Under the pieces are notes generated by a model. That model searched no databases, had not been told where the DNA came from, and saw nothing but the letters and a program-made list of their open reading frames with translations. A DNA stretch of 64,000 nt from CAWAWP01 sp963841205 (GTDB taxonomy: Bacteria; Chloroflexota; Ktedonobacteria; Ktedonobacterales; JADMIN01). The translations under genes and the position numbers were made by a program. Positions 9,647 to 18,486 of this stretch are shown here, in pieces. Numbering within the stretch: position 1 is the first letter of the stretch; every line of letters begins with the position of its first letter. The stretch lies in assembly GCA_963841205.1 (NCBI GenBank), contig CAWJCH010000026.1:79369-143368 (forward strand). Reading direction: 5' to 3'.

Positions 9647-9842
9647 CCGTTAGCTTGCATGGTACTTTTTGAAGCCGGATTTTATTACAATTACGAACGA
9701 CCCCCCGTCGCGCGAACCGAGTCTCTCCCACGTCGCTAGCCTGCGACGACTCCCCTCGTTTCCGCTCCTGACGGCGAGCGAGCACCACGCCGGATCGGTT
9801 CAACGACCGGACGCCGTGTGCCCATCGAGTGTACATAAGGGC

Positions 9843-9871
9843 TGGATAGAACCGCCCATGGGCCATATAAT
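9843..9871 (+). promoter_or_regulatory. Predicted promoter of ftsH
   Basis: TGGATA (9843-9848), 17 bp spacer and a consensus TATAAT (9866-9871). Transcription would start about 145 bp before ftsH. The remainder of 9647-10024 shows no gene. Confidence 0.65.
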
Positions 9872-10024
9872 GCGGCCATCGCGGCATGCGATGCCCCTCA
9901 CCCGGCGCTCATCGCCCCACCAAGTCGTCTCGGCCCGGCGCTGCCGCACGCCGCCCAATAGGCCTGTTTCGCCTCCAGCCTGGCCCTGATCCGTGTACCT
10001 GTCGAGAGAGGGTCCCATCTGCCA

Positions 10025-11902
10025 ATGCAACCGAAATCCCCCAAGTCACTGAAGCCCCGTTTCTCCCCCCAAGGACTCCGCCCGGCGATAGTGCTGGGCG
10101 CCGTCGTGGTTTTCGCCGCTGTGATCTTCGCCGCCGGCGCCATCGCGGCCCGCCGCGACACCACGCCGGTGATCCACCAGACCACCATCAGCGCGGTCCT
10201 CGGCATGGCCGACCAGCACCAGGTCAAGTCGGCCACCATCAACGGCGACACGATTACGGTGACGACGGCGAAGGGTGCTGAATATAGCGCGATCAAGGAA
10301 AACGGCCAGTCCCTCACCGATTACTTCCGCACGCGCGGCGTTCAGGTGACCATCGCGCCGGCTGACCAAGGCTCGCCCGCCTGGGTCTCGGTGTTGATGG
10401 ACGTGGTGCTCTTGGCGGGCGTCGGCTTCGTCGCGTTCCTGCTGATTCGCCGCTCGAACGGCGGCGCGTCAGGGCAGACGATGCCCTTCGGGCGCAGCCG
10501 CGCCGTACGCTTCAACGAGGCGCACCCCACGGTCCACTTCGAGGACGTCGCCGGCGTGCAGGAGGCGAAAGAGGAGCTGCAGGAGATCGTTCACTTCCTC
10601 AAGTACCCCGATAAGTTTGAGAAGATGGGCGCGCGCATACCCAAGGGCGTGCTGCTGGTCGGTCCTCCGGGCACCGGTAAGACGCTGATCGCCCGCGCGG
10701 TCGCCGGCGAGGCGGGCGTTGCCTTCTACAGCGTCAGCGGCTCCGAGTTCGTCGAGATGTTCGTCGGCGTCGGCGCCAGCCGCGTCCGCGATCTCTTCAA
10801 GATGGCGAAAGAGAACTCGCCCTGCATCATCTTCGTGGACGAGATCGACGCCGTCGGTCGCCAGCGCGGCGGCATGCCCACCACCGGCAACGACGAGCGC
10901 GAACAGACCCTCAACCAGCTCCTCGTCGAGATGGACGGCTTCGACAAGCACACCAACGTGATCGTCATCGCCGCCACCAATCGCCCGGACGTGCTCGATC
11001 CGGCGCTGTTGCGCCCCGGACGCTTCGACCGCCAGGTGATGCTCGAGAAGCCCGACCTCGTCGGTCGCCGCGCCATCCTGGACGTGCATGCCGCCGGCAA
11101 GCCCCTGGCCCCCACCGTCAGCCTGGACCGCCTCGCCCGCCAGACCTCAGGCTTCTCCGGCGCCGACCTCTCCAACCTGATGAATGAGGGCGCGTTGCTC
11201 GCCGCCCGCCGCGACGAGGACGTCATCCACCAGCACCACCTCGAGGAGTCGATCCTCCGCGTGATGGCCGGGCCAGAGCGCAAGAGCCACGTCCTCACCG
11301 AGGCCGAGCGCGCCATCGTGGCCTATCATGAGATGGGGCACGCCATCGTCATGCGCTGCATCCCCGGCTGCGATCCCGTCACCAAGGTCTCCACCATCTC
11401 GCGCGGTATGGCGCTGGGCATCACCGTGTCCGCCCCCGCCGAGGACCGCTCGCTGATCCGCCGCTCCGAGCTGGTCGCCAAGCTCGCCGGCCTGATGGGC
11501 GGCCGGGCCGCCGAGGAGATCGTCTTCGGCGACATCACCACTGGCGCCGCGCAAGACATCAAGATGGCGACGAACATCGCCAGTCGCATGGTCCGCGAGT
11601 TCGGCATGACGGCGATCGGCCAAGTGCTCATGGAGAACGACAACATCAGCCCGCAGCTTGCCGCCCGCATCGACGCCGAGATCGCCGCCCTCGTCGATCA
11701 GGCCTACTCCACCGCCAAAGAGACCCTGACCGAGCGCCGCGACCAGTTGGTCGCCATCTCCGAGCACCTGATGGAGGTCGAGACCGTCGACGGCGCCGAG
11801 CTCGACCGCATGCTCTTCGGTGTCCAGACGCCCCACCTCGCCGAGGTCGCCGATCATGATGAGAGCGCCGTCACCCTCGAAGAAGTCGGCCGCTCTGCCT
11901 AG
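10025..11902 (+). CDS. ftsH: ATP-dependent zinc metalloprotease FtsH
   Basis: A 625-residue membrane-bound AAA protease that degrades unneeded membrane and short-lived proteins. Two N-terminal helices (about residues 18-42 and 120-141) flank an extracytoplasmic domain. The AAA module has Walker A GPPGTGKT, Walker B IIFVDEID, the pore-loop segment EMFVGVGASRVRDLF and the second region of homology TNRPDVLDPALLRPGRFDRQ. The protease zinc site is HEMGH, with the downstream aspartate in TGAAQDIKMAT. The segment after FGMTAIGQVLM is shorter than in typical FtsH, so the loop near the protease active site is trimmed. It is probably monocistronic, with a hairpin after the stop. Confidence 0.95.
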   Translation: MQPKSPKSLKPRFSPQGLRPAIVLGAVVVFAAVIFAAGAIAARRDTTPVIHQTTISAVLGMADQHQVKSATINGDTITVTTAKGAEYSAIKENGQSLTDYFRTRGVQVTIAPADQGSPAWVSVLMDVVLLAGVGFVAFLLIRRSNGGASGQTMPFGRSRAVRFNEAHPTVHFEDVAGVQEAKEELQEIVHFLKYPDKFEKMGARIPKGVLLVGPPGTGKTLIARAVAGEAGVAFYSVSGSEFVEMFVGVGASRVRDLFKMAKENSPCIIFVDEIDAVGRQRGGMPTTGNDEREQTLNQLLVEMDGFDKHTNVIVIAATNRPDVLDPALLRPGRFDRQVMLEKPDLVGRRAILDVHAAGKPLAPTVSLDRLARQTSGFSGADLSNLMNEGALLAARRDEDVIHQHHLEESILRVMAGPERKSHVLTEAERAIVAYHEMGHAIVMRCIPGCDPVTKVSTISRGMALGITVSAPAEDRSLIRRSELVAKLAGLMGGRAAEEIVFGDITTGAAQDIKMATNIASRMVREFGMTAIGQVLMENDNISPQLAARIDAEIAALVDQAYSTAKETLTERRDQLVAISEHLMEVETVDGAELDRMLFGVQTPHLAEVADHDESAVTLEEVGRSA

Positions 11903-11927
11903 CTCGCACGGCCCGCGACACCAAACA

Positions 11928-11963
11928 GCCTCCCCCGCGCCCACCACGCGGGGGAGGCTTCCT
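11928..11963 (+). terminator. Probable terminator after ftsH
   Basis: GCCTCCCCCGCG (11928-11939) pairs perfectly with CGCGGGGGAGGC (11947-11958), a 12-bp stem with a 7-nt loop. The following TTCCTCG is only weakly T-rich. Confidence 0.55.
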
Positions 11964-12161
11964 CGTATTCATCGCACAACTCGCGTAGCGGACTTTTTAC
12001 CGATTTCCTTTGAATTGTTGACCTTCGCGCCGCCTCCGTGCGCCGGGGTTCGCCTCGGCCTGAAGGCCGGGGAACGGCGACGAACTTGAACCAATCAGCA
12101 CAATGTGATAGCAGTCCGCCCTTGCCGTACGCCGCATAGACGCCGCGGTCCCAACTCGTTT

Positions 12162-12225
12162 CCCCCCTCGCTCGCGGGGGCCCCGCCTTTCCCCGCGAGC
12201 GAGGGGGCTTGGCAGGGGGTGAGGA
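12162..12225. repeat. GC-rich dispersed hairpin repeat, copy 1
   Basis: CCCCCTCGCTCGCGGGG (12163-12179) and its exact complement (12191-12207) form a 17-bp stem, followed by CTTGGCAGGGGGTGAGG. A diverged second copy with the same tail lies at 14303-14363. It may also act as terminator for the frnE-like gene ending at 12230. Confidence 0.6.
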
Positions 12226-12229
12226 CGCC

Positions 12230-12934
12230 CTAGATCGCGCAGCTATCCCCTTCGCACACCTCACCCTCATCCACGCCAGCAGCGCCCACCAGCGTCAGCG
12301 GGTTCGACGCCGCCCATGCTGTCGCCAGTGTCTGCGAGAACAACTCCGTCGGTTGCGCGCCCGATACGCCGTAGGTCCCGTCCACCACGAAGAACGGCAC
12401 CCCGCTGATGCCATACGCTCCCGCCAGCTCAATGTCCCCGCGGACCTCGTCGGCGAAGTCGTCGCCCTCCAGCGCCGCACGCGCCTCATCCGCATCGACA
12501 CCGACCTCGCCGGCCAGCGCAACGAGCGTCTCCAGGTCACCAACCGGCTTGCCCTCGGTGAAGTACGCGTGCATCAGCCGCTCCTTCATCTCGCCCTGCA
12601 GCCTGTGCTTCGCCGCGAGATGGATCAGCCGGTGCGCATCGAAGGTATTCCCGGGTCGCGCACGGTCGAGATGGTACTCCAGCCCCACCTCAGAGGCCAG
12701 CGCAGTCACCCGCGCGTTCGCCGCCTTCGCCCGCTCCAGGCTGCCCATCTTGCGCGCCAAACTCTCATCCAGCGTCCCCTCCACCTGCTGCGGCGATCGC
12801 GGATCGAGTTGGAAGCTGCGCCACACCACCTCCACGTTCTCGCGCTGCGGGAACGCGTCAAGCGCTGCCTCGAACCGCCGCTTGCCGATGTAACACCACG
12901 GGCAGACCACGTCCGACCATATCTCGACTTTCAT
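12230..12934 (-). CDS. DsbA-family oxidoreductase, FrnE-like
   Basis: A 234-residue thioredoxin-fold protein with a CPWC redox site near the N-terminus (VEIWSDVVCPWCYIGKRRFE) and the cis-proline loop GVPFFVVDG. Both are characteristic of the FrnE/2-hydroxychromene-2-carboxylate isomerase branch of DsbA proteins. No signal peptide is visible, so it is probably cytoplasmic. The C-terminus carries an extra cysteine pair (CEGDSC) that could be a second redox or metal site. The start at 12934 is set by GGGAGGAATTAGC; the open frame upstream has only a TTG and overlaps the promoter. Confidence 0.88.
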   Translation of the reverse strand: MKVEIWSDVVCPWCYIGKRRFEAALDAFPQRENVEVVWRSFQLDPRSPQQVEGTLDESLARKMGSLERAKAANARVTALASEVGLEYHLDRARPGNTFDAHRLIHLAAKHRLQGEMKERLMHAYFTEGKPVGDLETLVALAGEVGVDADEARAALEGDDFADEVRGDIELAGAYGISGVPFFVVDGTYGVSGAQPTELFSQTLATAWAASNPLTLVGAAGVDEGEVCEGDSCAI

Positions 12935-12990
12935 GCTAATTCCTCCCGACATTGCGCCAAATGTCCAGTAGCACAACCATTACTACAAAA

Positions 12991-12999
12991 AGTATAGCA
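12991..12999 (-). promoter_or_regulatory. Extended -10 promoter of the frnE-like gene
   Basis: On the minus strand TGCTATACT carries the TGn extension and a good -10 box. No clear -35 box is present. The predicted leader is about 50 nt. Confidence 0.5.
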
Positions 13000-13171
13000 T
13001 CGGCGTCCAGGGCTTCGTTCCGCGCCGGAGGATGGCTCCATAGCCGGGCCAATCTGGCTGGCTCTCCGTCGTACCCCACCTTCAAATCCGTCGCGGCGCA
13101 TGTTACGATGCGAGACGCGGCGGCGCGACGAAGCGCACGCCGAACGACAGCGACGAAGGGCGGGTAGCGGC

Positions 13172-14170
13172 ATGGGTCAGTCGATCATCGTCCACGGCGG
13201 CGCGGGGTCGATCCCGCCCGAGCGCTACGCGGCGGCCGCGGAGGGATGCCGCGCGGCCGCCCTTGCCGGCTGGCGTGTCCTCCATACCGGCGGCAGCGCG
13301 CTCGACGCCGTCCAGGCGGCCATCATCGTGCTGGAAGACGACCCGAGCTTCAACGCCGGCACCGGCGCCGTCCTCACCGCCGACGGTCGCGCCCAGCTCG
13401 ACGCTGGGATCATGGATGGCGCCGATCTGCACGCAGGCGGCGTCGCCGGCCTTGAGCGCATCAAGAACCCCATCGGCCTCGCGCGCCGCGTCCTCGAAAG
13501 CCCCCACGTCTTGCTGATGGGCGCCGGCGCCGAGCAGTTCGCCGCCGAATCCGGGATCGCGCTAATCGACCCCGCCGAGCTCGTCACTCCCGCCCAGCAC
13601 GCCCGCTGGCAGCGGGGCTACCGCGACGGCGACGACGCCGACGCAGCCCCCAGACCCGTCATCGTCGCCCCCTCAAACGGAAATCAGCCCGACACGGGCG
13701 ACCACAAGCACCGCGCAAATGGCAGCCACGCAGGCGCCGTGCCGATCCACAGCGACGGCCACAAGCACGGCACCGTCGGCGCCGTCGCCGTCGACGCGCA
13801 CGGCAACGTCGCGGGCGGCGCCTCCACCGGGGGCATCGGCGCGAAGCATCCGGGCCGCATCGGCGACACCCCGCTCGTCGGCTGCGGCTACTACGCTGAA
13901 AACGGCCTCGGCGGCGTCTCCAGCACCGGCCACGGCGAAGACTTCATCCGCCTCGTCCTCGCCCGCCGCGCGGTGGACCTTCTGGCAAGCGGCCATTCCG
14001 CGCAGGCCGCAGCATCGAGCGCGATCCGCCTCCTCGCCGAGCGCACCGGCGGCTACGGCGGCCTGATCCTGCTCGACGCCCAGGGCCGCGTCGGCTATGC
14101 CCGCAACACGCCGAGCATGGCGCACGCCTTCATCTTCGACGGCATGACCGAGCCTTTCGCCGGCGTATAA
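13172..14170 (+). CDS. Isoaspartyl peptidase/L-asparaginase (N-terminal nucleophile hydrolase)
   Basis: A 332-residue Ntn hydrolase that cleaves isoaspartyl dipeptides and often asparagine. The N-terminal motif IIVHGGAG and the later SFNAGTGAVLTADGRAQLDAGIMDG are diagnostic. The precursor is expected to self-cleave before the threonine in KHGTVGAVAVD, which becomes the catalytic nucleophile of the beta chain. The linker before it is unusually rich in H, D and N. GGIGAKHPGRIGDTPLVGCGYYA follows as in the family. The start at ATG 13172 skips an arginine-rich extension of 24 codons that does not look like protein. Confidence 0.9.
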   Translation: MGQSIIVHGGAGSIPPERYAAAAEGCRAAALAGWRVLHTGGSALDAVQAAIIVLEDDPSFNAGTGAVLTADGRAQLDAGIMDGADLHAGGVAGLERIKNPIGLARRVLESPHVLLMGAGAEQFAAESGIALIDPAELVTPAQHARWQRGYRDGDDADAAPRPVIVAPSNGNQPDTGDHKHRANGSHAGAVPIHSDGHKHGTVGAVAVDAHGNVAGGASTGGIGAKHPGRIGDTPLVGCGYYAENGLGGVSSTGHGEDFIRLVLARRAVDLLASGHSAQAAASSAIRLLAERTGGYGGLILLDAQGRVGYARNTPSMAHAFIFDGMTEPFAGV

Positions 14171-14302
14171 CTGGCTCGCCAAGCACCTTACGCCCGTTGC
14201 CATACGCGCGAGCGGGCTTCAGTCCGCGTCCTTCGTTCACCTGCAATTCAGTGCCGCGATCTGCCCCTGCCCACGTAGAGGGCTCGGTAGGAGGACGCGT
14301 CT

Positions 14303-14363
14303 GCCCCCCCTCGCGAGAGAGGCGGGGTCCCCCGCACACGGGGCTTGGCCGGATGGTGAGGTC
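14303..14363. repeat. GC-rich dispersed hairpin repeat, copy 2
   Basis: CCCCCCCTCGCGAGAGAGGCGGGG followed by CCCCCGCACACGGGG and the tail CTTGGCCGGATGGTGAGG aligns with copy 1 at 12162-12225. The stem is partly decayed. Confidence 0.5.
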
Positions 14364-14655
14364 CCCCTGTACGCCAGCCTCACCTCTCCCCCAACGGCAC
14401 AGCAGGCGGCGTGACGTACCAGAAGCAACAGTATTTCCGGTCAGCTGGAGAACTCGCGGAACGACCACGGCAAACCGTGGTGCGATCCACCTCAGCAGTA
14501 CGTAACATTCTTCTCACGCGTGGGAGCGAAGGAACGGCCAAGACGGCGACGTCCTCGGGCGCAAGGAACCGCGCTTCCCACCTCATGCGCCCGAGCGGCT
14601 CCCGAGCCTCGCATTCCATCCCACCGCGCACAGACGTGACGTCCACCGGCACAGC

Positions 14656-14835
14656 CTACCATATGGACTTGGTGGATCTGCCCCCTCCGTTTCCCATGCC
14701 ATGCTCATCCCTTGCGTCCCACACAATCGTGTGCGATACTTCATCTAGAACATATATTCGAATGTGTTTCAAGATCACGTCTTCGAGTTCACGTCCAGGT
14801 AGAGGCGCCAATTGTCGCGCCCGCGCATCGTCCAT
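14656..14835 (-). CDS. Small hypothetical protein (59 aa), tentative
   Basis: ATG at 14835 follows GTGAGGGACTG and opens 59 codons. The product starts MDDARARQLAPLPG, then has an amphipathic helix (ELEDVILKHIRIYVLDE) and a glycine-rich end. Its composition is less skewed than the surrounding shadow frames, and it lies downstream of the putative minus-strand leader. No family is recognised. It could be a chance frame. Confidence 0.25.
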   Translation of the reverse strand: MDDARARQLAPLPGRELEDVILKHIRIYVLDEVSHTIVWDARDEHGMGNGGGRSTKSIW

Positions 14836-14936
14836 CAGTCCCTCACAAACTTCCCCTCATCCTCGTTGAATCCCCTGCTTCTGCTCGGCGATTCAACCTA
14901 CCGTCAACGCCCTCTGCTCCCCCAAAGACGAAGCGC

Positions 14937-14976
14937 AAAAACGAAAAAGCGGAAGGAAACGGAAAAATCCTTCCGC
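14937..14976 (-). terminator. Intrinsic terminator, minus strand
   Basis: GCGGAAGGA (minus strand, 14976-14968) pairs with TCCTTCCGC (14957-14949), followed by TTTTTCGTTTTT. The structure is strong, although no confident minus-strand gene ends here. Confidence 0.7.
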
Positions 14977-15230
14977 GAGATCAAGCCCGCTCTCACCACC
15001 GCCTCGCGAGCCACGAAGTCCGCCATCCCTGAAACCACCGGAGTTCGCACCGCATTTCCGCCTCATGAGTGCCACTTCCCCATTCCGGTGACGCCTCATC
15101 ACCGCAGTCCCACCCCAGCTCCAGCGACAACCCCGCGCAGGTGCCTACTCAACTCTGAATCAGCGTTCGCAATCTTTGTTCGCATGCTACCATCTGCCCA
15201 GGTGCGCCCTGCCGCGCAGGCGTGCCCAGC
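14937..15230 (-). promoter_or_regulatory. T-box-like leader without a recognisable downstream gene, tentative
   Basis: Read on the minus strand, GAGTAGGCACC near 15140 and GGAAGTGGCACTCATGAG near 15060-15080 resemble stem I landmarks. GGTGGTGAGAGCGGGC (about 14985-15000) is a loose match to the T-box sequence and is followed immediately by a clear intrinsic terminator. The order and the roughly 270-nt length fit a T-box, but the core motif is imperfect. Confidence 0.25.
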
Positions 15231-15591
15231 CCTGGCACCGAGTTCACAGCATCAGAGCACCGCAACGCCTCACCACACACCCCATGCGTCCAGCGCGGGG
15301 AGACCGATACATGACCGACGCCACCCTCCTCAAGATGTGTTGATTCTCGAAGGTGCAAATAGAATGGCGCGCGAGACCTCCGTTGTGTCCGCCGCGATCC
15401 GAGGTTCGGATCGCGGTCATTGGCCTGCCGCTCTTGGTGCTTCGGGAGCAGCCGCCCGTGTCCTCCCCTCACTCCTTACTCCACTCGATCTGTGATCGAC
15501 CGCACACGCCCGTGGCAGTCGTCGGTGCTACAGTGTAAGCGAGCTGCCCGCACAGCGCTGGCTCGGCTCTTCGCGCGAAGGAGTGTGCCCC

Positions 15592-16140
15592 GTGGAGATC
15601 GTCACCCAATGGCTCCCCCTACTCGCCGCGCTCGGCGCCCCCCTGCTGGCCTGGTTCCTGCTCGCCGGACGAAGGGACCTGCGCCGCGCTGCACTCCTCG
15701 CCGCCCTCGCCGCCACGCTCGCCCTGGTCGCCCTGCTGGTGACAGCCTTCGCCGTCGTCCAGACCCAGCAACAGGTCCCGCCGAACGCAGACCTCTTCCA
15801 GTCGGCCACGGACGTCGCGCGGATGTGGGTGCACCTGACGGACGTGCTCGCCCTCGCCGCCTGGACCCTACTACTCGCCGCTGCGACCATGGCGGGCGAT
15901 CGCGGGCGCCTTGCCGGCCTGGCCGTGGTCTTCACGCTGGCGCTGGCGCTGCAGGTCGCCATGAGCGACCCCTCGGTCCCGCTCCTGGCCTGGCTGCGGC
16001 AGTGGCTCTCCCAGCTTGATCTCGCCGTCGGCGCGTCAATCAGTGTCGCGCTCGCGCACGTAGCGGCGATCCCGGCGCTGGTGTGCGCCGCCCTCGCGTC
16101 CACCGACGCGGCCTCTACGCCCACCGGCGCAGCTGCGTAG
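15592..16140 (+). CDS. Small membrane protein of unknown function
   Basis: The product (about 182 residues) has four hydrophobic segments: LPLLAALGAPLLAWFLLAG, ALLAALAATLALVALLVTAFAVV, LTDVLALAAWTLLLAAATMA, and a C-terminal pair around GLAVVFTLALALQVAM and AHVAAIPALVCAALA. I see no catalytic or binding motif and do not recognise the family. GAAGGAG at 15575-15581 favours the GTG at 15592 over the GTG at 15583. The next gene also encodes a membrane protein and may be co-transcribed. Confidence 0.6.
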   Translation: MEIVTQWLPLLAALGAPLLAWFLLAGRRDLRRAALLAALAATLALVALLVTAFAVVQTQQQVPPNADLFQSATDVARMWVHLTDVLALAAWTLLLAAATMAGDRGRLAGLAVVFTLALALQVAMSDPSVPLLAWLRQWLSQLDLAVGASISVALAHVAAIPALVCAALASTDAASTPTGAAA

Positions 16141-16251
16141 AACCCTAACCCCAGCCGGGAGGATCGTCCTGCGCCTCGCCGGGAGGCAAGAGAACTGTGG
16201 CGCACGCGGCGTAGTTCCAACGAGGAGTACCGCCACGTGGAGGGAGTCGTC

Positions 16252-16816
16252 ATGGACCTGCCGGCTGAGCCAGCCGAGCGCGGAGCCCGTGCAGCCACCA
16301 CTCAAACGGCCACCCCTGGAAGCCATCGACGTCTCGGCCTCGTCATGCTGCTGGGCGGCATCTTCCTGGCGTTCGGCGGCCTCACCTTACCCTGGCTGAC
16401 GTGGACCTGCGTCGCCAACAGCCACGGCGCTTCAGGGAGCATGGGCGTCGGGCCGCTGATGGACGGCGGGGTCTTTACGTTCACCTGGTCCTGGCCCTTC
16501 TGGCTGCTACTGGCGGCCATCGCCCCCTCCTGCTCTGCAGGAGCGCCTCGCCGCGCGCCGACGCAGCGCCGCCCCGGCCCTCGTGCTGGCGGGGCTGCTG
16601 CTGTGCGGGGCGGCGAGCGTCTTCTGGAACATGGCACTGCTCGTCGTGTTTGCCTTCGAGCCCCCCAGCAGTCCGGTCCACCAGCTGGGGCTGTCCCCTG
16701 GGTGCGCCGTCAGCCCGCTTGGCGCCCTGCTCGTCGGCGTCGGCGGCTGGCTCCGCTATCACCCCGCGCGATCCGAAACGTCCCGCGAGCTCACCGACAT
16801 CCCAGCCGAGTGCTGA
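16252..16816 (+). CDS. Small membrane protein of unknown function, frameshifted
   Basis: ATG 16252 follows a strong GGAGGGAGTCGTC. Helix 1 is LGLVMLLGGIFLAFGGLTLPW and helix 2 is WPFWLLLAAIAP. The frame then breaks at a C5 run (16523-16527). Removing one C gives PPALQERLAARRRS as a cytoplasmic loop, then the helix LVLAGLLLCGAASVFWNMALLVVFAF and a last hydrophobic segment. The smooth charge pattern across the join supports a single four-helix protein. Function unknown. Confidence 0.55.
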
Positions 16817-17237
16817 GGAGGGAGCCGTCGCCGGGGCGAGGTCGGGCCCGTCCCAGTCGCGCTTGGGCTTGTGGTTCCAGCTCGGCCTGCCCTTGTAGAC
16901 CGTCCGCTGGGCGAGTGAGAGCTTGCGGATTCTAGACGATCGTCGGGAGGAGCTGCGGCGGTGGCTGCTGGTACGGCTGGTACGGCTGACCATGTTGCGG
17001 CGGTTGGCAGTTGGCAGCCCATATCCCTTCCCCTTCGAACGTGCCGCGTCGCATCGACACTCTCGGCCATGCTATTGAGCATTCTGGTTGCTCGGCGGTG
17101 CCTCATCACGCAGACTACGCGCCGTGACCCGATTGAATGCCACCGCTCATGCCAATCGGCGTCGTAGTCCCAAGCATTCGCCGCCCGTGCGCAACCCCTC
17201 GAAGCGCTCGCTCGTTGACTGAGGTAGATGCGGGGAG
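16817..17237. other. Intergenic stretch, no supported gene
   Basis: There is a short P/Q/Y-rich frame on the minus strand around 16950-17010 (repeats of QPYQPY), but no start and no continuation. I see no gene here. The promoter of the next gene begins at 17238. Confidence 0.4.
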
Positions 17238-17265
17238 TTGCCTTGCGAAAAGGCCATGTTACAAT
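17238..17265 (+). promoter_or_regulatory. Predicted promoter of the two-helix membrane protein gene
   Basis: TTGCCT (17238-17243), 16-bp spacer and TACAAT (17260-17265). Its position shows that translation must start after about 17272, not at the upstream frame opening. Confidence 0.6.
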
Positions 17266-17319
17266 AGGGCAGGCCAAGAATGCCTACCAGCCGGTGGGCG
17301 CGTAGGACTGGGGTGTGAC

Positions 17320-18486
17320 GTGTTGGTGGGGCTGCTTCTGGTAACACGCGGCGGGAGCCTGCTCAAGCACACGCTTGGCGTGCTGCTCCTCGCGTGGCGT
17401 CGCATCCTGCTCGCGAGCGCCGCGGCGGCCGTCGCCGGCGTCTTGATCGGCGAAATCGGCGCGGTCATCATCACCGGGCTGGTCCCGCCGCCGCTGATGG
17501 CGCACCTCGTCGTCCTGATCTTCGCCGCGGTGCTGGCCTACAGCACCGCCCTCACCGTATTCCTCGAAGAGATTCTTCACGGGTTGGTCAACACAATCCG
17601 CATGATAGAGGGCGATGCGGCGGCGGGCGCGCGAGCCGCCGCCGTGATCGCCGAGCGCGAGGCGGGCGAAGCCGGATCGGGCCTCATGCGTCTCTTCGGC
17701 AGGAGATCTCCGCCGCAGCCGCCGGCCGAGACGACAGCCCGCGCCTTTGTCGCACCGACAGTGGACTCCATGCGCTCAATCGAGATCCAGCAGTCGGAGG
17801 CGGATTTCGACGCCACTGAAGCATTCGTCACCACCTCGCCGCGCCCGCGCGTCGACGCACGTCCCGTGCGCGCGGACCAACTCCCGCGCATCGGCTGGGC
17901 AGCTTCGGGCCCACATAGCTCCGGCAGCGACGAACCACCCGCGACAGCCGACGCGGATGCTCCCACGGACGACGGCAGCGACCTCAGCCTCGCGCTCCCC
18001 GAGGCCGCGCTGCTTGCCCCCGCCGAGGTACAGCCCGAGCCCAGCATGTCAACTGTCGAGCGAAAAGCGCCATCGCAGCCGAGCACGTCCGTGCAGCCTG
18101 CGACACTGGCGCCAATCCCGGTTCGCACTCCAGTCGTCTCGTCGCCCGCGGGCGTGTCAGCCGCCGATGCCGACACGCCGAGCGCCGAACCAGCCACGCC
18201 CTCCTCGCAAGGTACGCCGGGCGAACCGTGGACGCCCCCTTCGGCCGTCACGGTACTGCCCCCAGGCACAGCGACCGATGACGCCCTTGCGGGTGGGTAC
18301 GGCGGGGCAGCGCGCCCGACGCGTCCACTGCGCCCGAGCCGTCCGCTCGACTCTGCTCCGGACGCGCCGAGCGGACGTGGCATCTGGTCGCGCATCAGTC
18401 AGGCACTCGTCGGCAACACCAGCTCACCCTCCACGCCGCTCGCCCCAGATGCGCCCGCCGACGACAAGGACCGCCCAACCGCATAG
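17320..18486 (+). CDS. Two-helix membrane protein with long Pro/Ser/Thr-rich tail (paralog A)
   Basis: About 388 residues. An N-terminal hairpin of two helices (RRILLASAAAAVAGVLIGEIGAVIITGLV, then PPPLMAHLVVLIFAAVLAYSTALTVFLEEIL) is followed by a basic amphipathic segment and about 270 disordered residues rich in P, S, T and A, ending in a basic patch. The hairpin is clearly related to the protein at 19717-20229; both have PP between the helices and an A-x-TV-x-x-EEIL motif after helix 2. No known family is recognised. The start is taken as GTG 17320, with GTG 17326 possible. The tail could be a cytoplasmic scaffold. Confidence 0.6.
   Translation: MLVGLLLVTRGGSLLKHTLGVLLLAWRRILLASAAAAVAGVLIGEIGAVIITGLVPPPLMAHLVVLIFAAVLAYSTALTVFLEEILHGLVNTIRMIEGDAAAGARAAAVIAEREAGEAGSGLMRLFGRRSPPQPPAETTARAFVAPTVDSMRSIEIQQSEADFDATEAFVTTSPRPRVDARPVRADQLPRIGWAASGPHSSGSDEPPATADADAPTDDGSDLSLALPEAALLAPAEVQPEPSMSTVERKAPSQPSTSVQPATLAPIPVRTPVVSSPAGVSAADADTPSAEPATPSSQGTPGEPWTPPSAVTVLPPGTATDDALAGGYGGAARPTRPLRPSRPLDSAPDAPSGRGIWSRISQALVGNTSSPSTPLAPDAPADDKDRPTA

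Larger units (their letters stand above)
14171..15591. other. Long stretch without a convincing gene
   Basis: Open frames on both strands here have no recognisable motifs, no good ribosome sites and proline/serine/arginine-rich shadow composition. Visible structures are a palindrome at 14212-14227, a dispersed repeat (14303-14363), a hairpin ACCACGGCAAACCGTGGT (14466-14483), a minus-strand terminator (14937-14976) with a T-box-like leader before it, and one small candidate ORF (14656-14835). Confidence 0.5.

Noticed and set aside
14410..14620. T-box-like GAGGTGGNNN...CGCGG sequences on the minus strand
   Set aside because: They lack the terminator and stem I context and have core mismatches; kept only as supporting remarks for the 14937-15230 candidate.
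15149..15472. Minus-strand ORF ending upstream of the terminator at 14937
   Set aside because: No motif, no ribosome site, shadow-like composition.
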